DNA of 5,540 nucleotides, from positions 1-5,540 of the forward strand of contig JAFZPW010000063.1 in NCBI GenBank assembly GCA_017552495.1. Direction: 5' to 3'. The position numbers were made by a program, and so were the translations under genes. The stretch's first letter is position 1; the number at the start of each line of letters is the position of its first letter. Source of the stretch: Clostridia bacterium (lineage in GTDB: Bacteria; Bacillota; Clostridia; Oscillospirales; Butyricicoccaceae). Positions 1 through 4,438 of the stretch are shown piece by piece. The notes below the pieces were generated by a model that saw only the letters and a program-made list of their open reading frames with translations, did not search any database and had not been told where the DNA came from.

Positions 1-730
1 GGCGGGGCAGACCGTCCACGGCGCGCAGACTTTTCTCATCGTCGCCGTTGACAATGACGAGTCCGGATTCGGGCGTGAGCATGGCGTAGCGGCGGAAGGA
101 GGCGATGATGTCGTCGGTGTCTTTGAAAAAGTCTACATGATCTTTGTCGATGTTGAGAATCACGGCGATAGAAGGATGAAAGGACAAAAACGAGTTCTGG
201 TATTCGCAGGCCTCCGCCACAAACAGATCGCTGTGGCCGATGCGCAGCGTCCCGCCGATGGAGCGAAGGTCGCCGCCCACCATTACCGTGGGATCCAGCG
301 CGGCGGCTTCGGTAAAGGTGGCGATCATGGCGGTGGTGGAGGTCTTTCCATGGGTTCCTGCCACGCATACCACATGGGGATAATGCTTCATGATCGTGCC
401 CCACGCCTCGGCACGGGACAGAACGGGAATACCCGCCGCGTTTGCGGCGATGATTTCGGGATTGCTGTCGGGAATGGCGGCGGTACGGATGACAAGACCG
501 GCGCCCTCCACGTTTTCGCTCCGGTGTCCAATGACGACGGGGATCCCGGATTCGCAAAGCTGATGTGTATAAACCGATTCGTCCCGGTCGCTGCCGCGGA
601 CGGATGCGCCCATTTCCCGCAGCATCCGGGCCAGCGCACGCATGGAAACACCGCCGATCCCAATGAGGTGGATCGGCTTGTCGGAATGAAACAGATTCCT
701 CTCTTGATTGATCTGACGCTCTTCGCTCAT
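1..730 (-). CDS. murC: UDP-N-acetylmuramate--L-alanine ligase, N-terminal half (partial, cut by window edge)
   Basis: MurC is a cytoplasmic ATP-dependent ligase that adds L-alanine to UDP-N-acetylmuramate, the first step of the peptidoglycan stem peptide. Reading the minus strand from ATG at 730 gives 243 uninterrupted codons to the window edge, so about half of the usual 450-residue protein is present. Near the N-terminus is the nucleotide-sugar binding motif HLIGIGGVSMRALARML. Mid-way is the ATP-binding P-loop GTHGKTSTTAM, followed by EACEYQNSFL and NIDKDHVDFF, both hallmark MurC segments of the Mur ligase central domain. The start is supported by a GGAAGG ribosome binding site at 738-743, seven bases upstream. 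A short GGGC/GCCC hairpin (745-756) lies just before that site. The gene is divergent from bioY and has its own promoter. Family assignment is firm; the C-terminal domain is not visible. Confidence 0.96.
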   Translation of the reverse strand, partial: MSEERQINQERNLFHSDKPIHLIGIGGVSMRALARMLREMGASVRGSDRDESVYTHQLCESGIPVVIGHRSENVEGAGLVIRTAAIPDSNPEIIAANAAGIPVLSRAEAWGTIMKHYPHVVCVAGTHGKTSTTAMIATFTEAAALDPTVMVGGDLRSIGGTLRIGHSDLFVAEACEYQNSFLSFHPSIAVILNIDKDHVDFFKDTDDIIASFRRYAMLTPESGLVIVNGDDEKSLRAVDGLPR

Positions 731-810
731 ATAACGACCTTCCCGGGCATTTGCCCCTTGAATGATGGTTGCAGTTGGGCCGTCGTTTGCAGATACCCAT
801 ACTTCAAATC

Positions 811-839
811 AGTATAGCATATATTTTTGCGTTTGCATA
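811..839 (-). promoter_or_regulatory. Probable sigma-A promoter of murC (extended -10)
   Basis: On the minus strand the sequence TGCTATACT (811-819) is a good extended -10 element. A poor -35 candidate, TATGCA (834-839), lies 17 bp away and matches the consensus at only three of six positions. The extended -10 TG may compensate. It would start transcription near 804 and leave an untranslated leader of roughly 75 nt before the murC ATG at 730. Confidence 0.55.
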
Positions 840-867
840 GTGCTTTTTCTGGCGGGTCGTGCGGAAT

Positions 868-897
868 TTGACAGAGCGCCGCGCCCTGTGCTATGAT
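868..897 (+). promoter_or_regulatory. Sigma-A promoter of the leader ORF/bioY unit
   Basis: A perfect -35 box TTGACA (868-873) is followed after 18 bp by TATGAT (892-897). The -10 is preceded by TG one base away (TGCTATGAT), making it an extended -10. The predicted start is near 904, giving about 60 nt of RNA before the leader ORF at 964. I see no BirA-like biotin operator (long inverted repeat) over these boxes. Confidence 0.8.
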
Positions 898-914
898 CGC
901 ATCAAGCGTCAGTC

Positions 915-963
915 GCCCCGCCCGGCAAGTGGATAGGGGCAGACAAGGAGAGAAAAGCGGGGC
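915..963 (+). promoter_or_regulatory. Possible alternative-pairing RNA element in the bioY 5' leader
   Basis: GCCCC at 915-919 can pair with GGGGC at 936-940 as a local hairpin. The same segment extended (GCCCCGC, 915-921) is a perfect 7-bp complement to GCGGGGC at 957-963, directly against the leader start codon at 964. The pairings exclude each other. The longer one would place the ribosome binding site AAGGAG (945-950) in its loop and close the region before the ATG. The complementarity is seen directly; a regulatory role is inference. It does not match any riboswitch class I recognise. Confidence 0.35.
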
Positions 964-1008
964 ATGGCTGCGCCAAAGCGGAAGCGCTGCGTCGTGAAAT
1001 GGTTATGA
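964..1008 (+). CDS. 14-codon leader ORF overlapping the bioY start (putative coupling peptide)
   Basis: The ORF reads MAAPKRKRCVVKWL and stops at TGA 1006-1008. An AAGGAG ribosome binding site is at 945-950, 13 bases before the ATG, somewhat further than ideal. The TGA overlaps the ATG at 1005-1007 as ATGA, the classic arrangement for translational coupling by termination and reinitiation. The bioY start has no ribosome binding site of its own, so this ORF is the only visible way to load ribosomes. The peptide is very basic in the middle (KRKR) and I recognise no family. Alternatively only its translation matters, not its product. Coding status is uncertain because of the short length. Confidence 0.45.
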   Translation: MAAPKRKRCVVKWL

Positions 1009-1556
1009 ACCAAAAGCATACTGCCAGAAAAACAGCCTATACCGCCATGGGGGCGGCGCTCATCACCATTTGCGCGTGGATCGCGGTGCCGACGGCGGTG
1101 CCCTTTACCATGCAAACCTTTGCGGTTTGCCTGATCGCGGCGCTGTTCGGTGCCAAACAAGGCGTTTTCACCGTGGGAGGATATCTTCTTTTGGGATTGC
1201 TGGGTTTGCCGGTTTTTTCGGGATTCCGAGGGGGAGCCGGGGTGTTGGCCGGAGTGACCGGCGGCTATCTTGTGGGGTTTTTGGTTACGGCTTTGACAGT
1301 GGGGGTCGCCGTGGAGCGTTTTGGCCGCAAACTGACCGTGTTATGCTTGTCGATGGCAGCGGGGATTTTGCTGTGCTATGCCTTCGGCACCGCGTGGTTT
1401 GTCGTCGCTTACGGGAAAGCAAACGGCTCCATCGGCATCGGAACGGCGCTTGGCTGGTGCGTGATACCGTATTTGCTGCCGGACGCGGCAAAGATCGCGC
1501 TGGCCGCCGCCCTGACCATCCGACTGTATCCGCATCTTCCCGGCAAAAACGGATAG
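1005..1556 (+). CDS. bioY: Biotin transporter BioY (ECF transporter S component)
   Basis: BioY is the membrane substrate-binding subunit for biotin uptake. It works alone at low capacity or with the shared EcfA/A'/T energy-coupling module, which is not encoded here. From ATG 1005 the protein has 183 residues, normal for the family, and is almost entirely hydrophobic with about six membrane segments. Family signatures are visible in order: VPTAVPFTMQTFAV, YLLLGLLGLPVFSGFRGG, the TGGYLVGFL segment, and near the C-terminus VIPYLLPDAAKIALAAAL. The start at 1005 is preferred because its ATG overlaps the TGA of the upstream leader ORF; an in-frame ATG at 999 would add two residues. Neither has a ribosome binding site close by. 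The gene forms a short unit with the leader ORF, behind its own promoter, and ends at a strong terminator. Function is confident; biotin-dependent control is not shown. Confidence 0.93.
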   Translation: MNQKHTARKTAYTAMGAALITICAWIAVPTAVPFTMQTFAVCLIAALFGAKQGVFTVGGYLLLGLLGLPVFSGFRGGAGVLAGVTGGYLVGFLVTALTVGVAVERFGRKLTVLCLSMAAGILLCYAFGTAWFVVAYGKANGSIGIGTALGWCVIPYLLPDAAKIALAAALTIRLYPHLPGKNG

Positions 1557-1563
1557 GATATTG

Positions 1564-1607
1564 AATATTGCGGTCCGGAGAAATTTGCTCCGGGCCGTAA
1601 TATTTTA
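1564..1607 (+). terminator. Long-stem intrinsic terminator after bioY
   Basis: A 17-bp inverted repeat (1564-1580 against 1588-1604) with two G-U pairs and a 7-nt loop is followed by a few T residues. The outer part of the stem is AATATT, so the U-rich run is partly inside the stem. It begins 8 bases after the bioY stop and separates bioY from the sporulation genes. Confidence 0.85.
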
Positions 1608-1608
1608 T

Positions 1609-1620
1609 CGGCGCGAGCCG
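1609..1620 (+). other. Small hairpin with a GNRA tetraloop
   Basis: CGGC (1609-1612) pairs with GCCG (1617-1620) around a GCGA loop of the stable GNRA class. It follows the bioY terminator directly. It could add to termination or be chance; no function can be assigned. Confidence 0.3.
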
Positions 1621-1633
1621 GAAACCAAACGGC

Positions 1634-1671
1634 ACGCCTTTCAGACCAAACGCATAGATTGGCCTGAAAGG
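1634..1671 (+). promoter_or_regulatory. Candidate sigma-K-like promoter overlapped by an interrupted palindrome, upstream of dpaA
   Basis: AC at 1634-1635 is followed 17 bp later by CATAGATTG (1653-1661), which fits the known sigma-K pattern (AC, then CATANNNTA) except for the last base. dpaA homologues are transcribed by sigma-K in the mother cell of Bacillus, so the location makes sense. Across the same stretch lies an inverted repeat: CCTTTCAG (1637-1644) with CTGAAAGG (1664-1671), plus inner CCAA/TTGG (1646-1649/1659-1662), one mismatch, 9-nt centre. Its right arm touches the dpaA ribosome binding site. It could be a regulator site or an RNA hairpin. Sequence matches are real; function is inference. 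Confidence 0.4.
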
Positions 1672-1682
1672 GAGGTGTCTGT

Positions 1683-2426
1683 TTGAACAAAAGGTATTAT
1701 TTTGCCATTCTGGAGGGTGACCGTCGGCAAAATGTGTTGTATGAATTGCTCACTGCCGGGGGATATGAAGCGCAGATTTTGCCGGATTGCTCCCGGTGGA
1801 AGGAGGAAAATCTGCCGCCGCCCGGCGCGGTGCTGGTGACGGCGTCTGCATCGCCGGCTTTGCGAAACGCCGCGGAAAAAGCAGGCTTTCGTTTGCTGGA
1901 ATACGGCGCCTTGCCGTCATTCCAGCGGGAAAACGGTGTGATTACGGCCGAGGGCGCGCTCCAGATCGCCATGCGGCATCGGCTTCGGATCCTGCGGGGC
2001 AGCCATGCGCTGGTGATCGGATGGGGAAACATCGGAAAGCCCCTGTCCGCCATGCTGCAAGCACTGGGGGTTACCGTAGGCGTTGCCGTACGCCGGGAGG
2101 AGCAGCTCTGGCAGGTGCAGGCCGAAGGGTATCGCCCGATCCTTTCGGGGACGCTGGAGCAGGAGGCGGGAGAATTTGATTTGATTTTCAACACTGCTCC
2201 GGCTTTGGTTTTGACGGAAGCGGTTTTGGAGCAGCTCCATCCACGTGCGCTGGTAATCGACCTTGCCTCCCGGCCGGGCGGGGTTGACCGCAAGGCGGCG
2301 GAACGGATGGGAGTCAAATCGGTTCAGGCATTGGGCTTGCCCGGCCTGCTGACCCCTGTTTCGGGTGCGATTGCCATTCAAAATGCTGTAGAGCAGTTGC
2401 TCAAGGAGGAACATCATGACAAATAA
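1683..2426 (+). CDS. dpaA: Dipicolinate synthase subunit A
   Basis: DpaA (SpoVFA) is the dehydrogenase-like subunit of dipicolinate synthase. With DpaB it converts the lysine-pathway intermediate dihydrodipicolinate (or its precursor) into dipicolinic acid in the mother cell, for loading into the spore core. The 247-residue protein carries the NAD(P)-binding Rossmann loop ALVIGWGNIGKPL at about residues 109-121. Further on are FNTAPALVL (169-177), VIDLASRPGGVD (191-202) and ALGLPGLLTPVSGA (216-229), all typical of the family. It is somewhat shorter than the Bacillus protein of nearly 300 residues. The start is TTG at 1683, placed by the GGGAGG ribosome binding site at 1670-1675. The last 11 bp overlap dpaB, so the two are co-transcribed and probably translationally coupled. 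A candidate sporulation promoter lies just upstream. Confidence 0.93.
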   Translation: MNKRYYFAILEGDRRQNVLYELLTAGGYEAQILPDCSRWKEENLPPPGAVLVTASASPALRNAAEKAGFRLLEYGALPSFQRENGVITAEGALQIAMRHRLRILRGSHALVIGWGNIGKPLSAMLQALGVTVGVAVRREEQLWQVQAEGYRPILSGTLEQEAGEFDLIFNTAPALVLTEAVLEQLHPRALVIDLASRPGGVDRKAAERMGVKSVQALGLPGLLTPVSGAIAIQNAVEQLLKEEHHDK

Positions 2427-2985
2427 GCGCATCGGCGTCGCCCTTACGGGCTCCTTTTGCACCTTTTCCCAGGTACTACCCGTGATTCGCGGATTGACGG
2501 AGCAGAATACAGTCACCGCGATCTTGTCACCCGCCGCCGCAACGACGGATACGCGGTTTTACCGGGCGGAGGATCTTCGGCGGGAACTGGAGCAAATCAC
2601 GGGCAACCCGCTGATGACCACTATCCCGCAGGCCGAGCAGATCGGTCCCCAAAAACTCTTTGATGTGCTTTTGGTTGCTCCCTGTACCGGAAACACCATG
2701 GCAAAGCTCAACTGCGGCATCACCGACACCGCGGTTTTGATGGCGGTCAAAGCGCAATTGCGAAACGACCGTCCGGTGGTACTGGCCTTTTCCACCAACG
2801 ACGCGCTGGGCGCGGCGGCGGTGAATATCGGCGCGCTGCTGAACCGCAGGAATCTGTATTTCGTACCCTTCGGGCAGGATGATCCCGAAAAAAAGCCCCG
2901 TTCCATGGCCGCCGGCTTTGGCTTGTGTGAAGCCACGCTGGACGCCGCGCTGGAGGGTCGGCAGCTTCAGCCCGTTTTGCTGTGA
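2416..2985 (+). CDS. dpaB: Dipicolinate synthase subunit B (flavoprotein family)
   Basis: DpaB (SpoVFB) is the flavoprotein-like partner of DpaA in dipicolinate synthase; both are needed for dipicolinate and spore heat resistance in Bacillus. The 189 residues, close to the usual 200, begin with RIGVALTGSFCTF, the flavoprotein N-terminal loop. Family motifs follow in order: a TDTRFYRAEDL segment (44-54), APCTGNTMAKL (88-98), ITDTAVLMAVKAQLRNDRPV (102-121), STNDALG (126-132) and YFVPFGQDDPEKKP (148-161). The start at ATG 2416 has an AAGGAGG site at 2403-2409, inside the end of dpaA. No terminator is seen after the stop; the next promoter begins four bases later, so sporulation transcripts may read into the following genes. 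Confidence 0.96.
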   Translation: MTNKRIGVALTGSFCTFSQVLPVIRGLTEQNTVTAILSPAAATTDTRFYRAEDLRRELEQITGNPLMTTIPQAEQIGPQKLFDVLLVAPCTGNTMAKLNCGITDTAVLMAVKAQLRNDRPVVLAFSTNDALGAAAVNIGALLNRRNLYFVPFGQDDPEKKPRSMAAGFGLCEATLDAALEGRQLQPVLL

Positions 2986-2989
2986 GGAA

Positions 2990-3017
2990 TTGACATTTAT
3001 AAAAAGAGGGTTATACT
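2990..3017 (+). promoter_or_regulatory. Near-consensus sigma-A promoter of the dipeptidase/deacylase unit
   Basis: TTGACA (2990-2995) and TATACT (3012-3017) are separated by 16 bp. The -35 starts four bases after the dpaB stop codon. The predicted start is near 3024, giving a leader of about 27 nt with the strong AGGGGAG ribosome binding site at 3038-3044. It uncouples the next two genes from the sporulation unit. Confidence 0.85.
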
Positions 3018-3050
3018 GAAAACAGATAAACAGGAAAAGGGGAGAAGATA

Positions 3051-3698
3051 ATGAATCAGAGCACCGCCTGCGTCCCAAAAGCAAGACAGCTTCCCGACGG
3101 CTTTGTCTATGCGGACGAATGGATCGAGGATTGCGTTATTGACGCCAAATATGCCGGAACCGATAATTTCATGGGTCGGCCCGCCGACGGATACGAACAG
3201 CCGTTGGTGGTGATGAGCAAAGCGGTGGCCGAGGGTTGTGTCAAGGCGGCGGAGTTGCTGCGGAAGCGGGGATATGTCCTGAAAATTTTTGACGCTTACC
3301 GTCCGCAGCGGGCGGTGGACGATTTCTGCCGCTGGGGCGGGGACGCCTGTGACATTCGCCGAAAACCGATCCAATATCCAAACATTGAGAAAAAGGAAAT
3401 GTTCGAGCAGGGCTATATCGCACGCCTTTCCGGACATACCCGAGGAAAGGCCGTGGATCTGACGCTGGTAGACAGCGGGACGCACCAGGAGCTGGATATG
3501 GGTTCCGGTTTTGATTATATGGATCCCCGCAGTTGGACGGACAGCGAGCAGGTCACGCCGGAGCAGCGGCAAAACCGATATATCCTGCGCGATGCCATGC
3601 TGGCGGCTGGATTTGTTCCATATGAGCGGGAATGGTGGCATTTCAGCGTGGAGCCTGAGCCGTATCCCGATACGTATTTTGATTTCCCCATTCGATGA
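3051..3698 (+). CDS. VanX-family D-alanyl-D-alanine dipeptidase (peptidase M15D)
   Basis: This family of zinc dipeptidases hydrolyses the cytoplasmic dipeptide D-Ala-D-Ala. The 215-residue protein has every catalytic landmark of VanX/DdpX. FDAYRPQRAVDDF at 80-92 includes the conserved arginine (R84). SGHTRGKAVDLTL at 127-139 supplies zinc ligands H129 and D136, seven apart as in VanX. EREWWHFS at 192-199 gives the catalytic glutamate E194 and zinc ligand H197. No signal peptide is seen, consistent with a cytoplasmic enzyme. ATG 3051 is six bases from its ribosome binding site. The deacylase gene follows after 18 bp, so the two form an operon. No vanH, vanA-type ligase or vanRS genes lie here, so a housekeeping role in D-Ala recycling is likelier than glycopeptide resistance. 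The family is sure; the physiological role is inferred. Confidence 0.92.
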   Translation: MNQSTACVPKARQLPDGFVYADEWIEDCVIDAKYAGTDNFMGRPADGYEQPLVVMSKAVAEGCVKAAELLRKRGYVLKIFDAYRPQRAVDDFCRWGGDACDIRRKPIQYPNIEKKEMFEQGYIARLSGHTRGKAVDLTLVDSGTHQELDMGSGFDYMDPRSWTDSEQVTPEQRQNRYILRDAMLAAGFVPYEREWWHFSVEPEPYPDTYFDFPIR

Positions 3699-3716
3699 TC
3701 GTGGAGGACAGAAAAA

Positions 3717-4229
3717 ATGAACCGTGCCGATCCAAATGAAATTTACCGCCTGTTGGAAACCTTGTCGATCCCATATCGGAAACGCGAGCATCCCGCTGCG
3801 TTTTCCATGGAAGAACTTTCTGCCGTGGAGAATGCACTGAGGGCGGCGTTTTGTAAAAACCTGTTTCTTTGCAACCGACAAAAGACGGATTTTTATCTTT
3901 TGCTGATCCGGGAGGACAAACGTTTTCGCACGTCGGAGGTGTCCAAACGCATCGGCGCCTCCCGCCTCAGCTTTGGCGAGGAAGAAGCGCTTTTTACGCT
4001 TTTAGGCGTGCATCCCGGTGCAATCACGCCGCTGGGACTGGTTTTTGACGAGGAGAAGAAGGTGCGTCTTTTGATCGACCGGGATTTGCTTTCCTGCGAG
4101 GAGATTTGCGTGCATCCCTGTGTCAACACAGCCAGCGTCGCGCTGAAAACAGCGGATCTTCTCGACAAGTATATTCCCTTTACAGGTCATATTCCGCAGT
4201 ATTTGGAGATCACCGGAAACACGAATTAA
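3717..4229 (+). CDS. YbaK/ProX-type aminoacyl-tRNA deacylase (prolyl-tRNA editing family)
   Basis: Proteins of this family act in trans in the cytoplasm to hydrolyse mischarged tRNA, typically Ala-tRNA(Pro). The 170 residues are one free-standing editing domain. CKNLFLCNRQK (46-56) holds the invariant lysine K47. SRLSFGEEEALFTLLGVHPG (82-101) leads into AITPLGLVFDEEKKV (102-116). HPCVNTASVALKTADLL (133-149) is the conserved HP-x-(V)NT segment lining the active site. This pattern fits the PrdX/ProX (ProXp-ala) branch better than Cys-specific YbaK, but the substrate cannot be settled from sequence alone. A GGAGG ribosome binding site (3703-3707) lies nine bases upstream, in the 18-bp gap after the dipeptidase gene, and the unit ends at a strong terminator. 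A shared theme of alanine metabolism with the upstream dipeptidase is tempting but is only inference. Confidence 0.9.
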   Translation: MNRADPNEIYRLLETLSIPYRKREHPAAFSMEELSAVENALRAAFCKNLFLCNRQKTDFYLLLIREDKRFRTSEVSKRIGASRLSFGEEEALFTLLGVHPGAITPLGLVFDEEKKVRLLIDRDLLSCEEICVHPCVNTASVALKTADLLDKYIPFTGHIPQYLEITGNTN

Positions 4230-4246
4230 ATGCAAAGCCCTTTTCC

Positions 4247-4276
4247 GGCCCGCGGCATTCGCCGCGGGCCTTTTTT
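4247..4276 (+). terminator. Strong intrinsic terminator of the dipeptidase/deacylase operon
   Basis: A perfect 10-bp GC-rich stem (GGCCCGCGGC at 4247-4256 with GCCGCGGGCC at 4261-4270) and an ATTC loop are followed by six T residues. It begins 17 bases after the deacylase stop codon. Confidence 0.95.
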
Positions 4277-4304
4277 GCCGTTTATCCAAACAATTTGCCA
4301 CAAA

Positions 4305-4337
4305 ATGGTATTTGAAAACCATGCATCGTGTATGCAT
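4305..4337 (+). promoter_or_regulatory. Palindromic sites upstream of the surface-protein promoter (possible operator)
   Basis: Positions 4305-4322 form an imperfect 18-bp palindrome with ATGGT/ACCAT arms (14 of 18 symmetric). Right beside it, the self-complementary hexamer ATGCAT occurs at 4321-4326 and again at 4332-4337, 11 bp apart, about one helical turn. All end 8 bp before the -35 box at 4346, a usual place for an activator site. The AT-rich setting makes chance symmetry possible. Confidence 0.35.
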
Positions 4338-4345
4338 AGAAACAC

Positions 4346-4374
4346 TTGACAATAATTATAAATAAAACTATAAT
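4346..4374 (+). promoter_or_regulatory. Perfect consensus sigma-A promoter of the surface-protein gene
   Basis: TTGACA (4346-4351), a 17-bp AT-rich spacer, and TATAAT (4369-4374) match the housekeeping consensus at every position. Transcription should begin near 4381, giving a leader of about 58 nt with an AGAGGAGG ribosome binding site at 4425-4432. A weak hairpin, GTGATAA against TTATTCAC with one bulge (4397-4415), lies within that leader. Confidence 0.9.
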
Positions 4375-4438
4375 AAAAATAACGCAATAATAACGTGTGA
4401 TAACCGTTTATTCACGGAAATGACAGAGGAGGATCGAT

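Noticed and set aside
36..800. Minus-strand 254-codon open frame over murC
   Set aside because: It is out of frame with the murC protein, very Arg/Pro/His-rich as expected for an off-frame reading of GC-rich DNA, has no family motif, and would begin in the murC untranslated leader.
137..817. Plus-strand 226-codon open frame antisense to murC
   Set aside because: Low-complexity Gly/His/Asp composition, no ribosome binding site, and entirely explained as the antisense of a strongly conserved gene.
904..1004. Known riboswitch (TPP, FMN, SAM, cobalamin, THF) ahead of bioY
   Set aside because: The conserved core sequences of these classes, as I know them, are absent. Only simple complementary segments are visible.
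3051..3698. Glycopeptide-resistance gene cluster
   Set aside because: Only a VanX-family dipeptidase is present; no vanH, D-Ala-D-Lac ligase or two-component regulator genes are beside it.
2997..3881. Minus-strand 294-codon open frame antisense to the dipeptidase and deacylase
   Set aside because: The plus-strand genes carry complete catalytic motifs, ribosome binding sites and a promoter. This frame has none of these and crosses two real genes.
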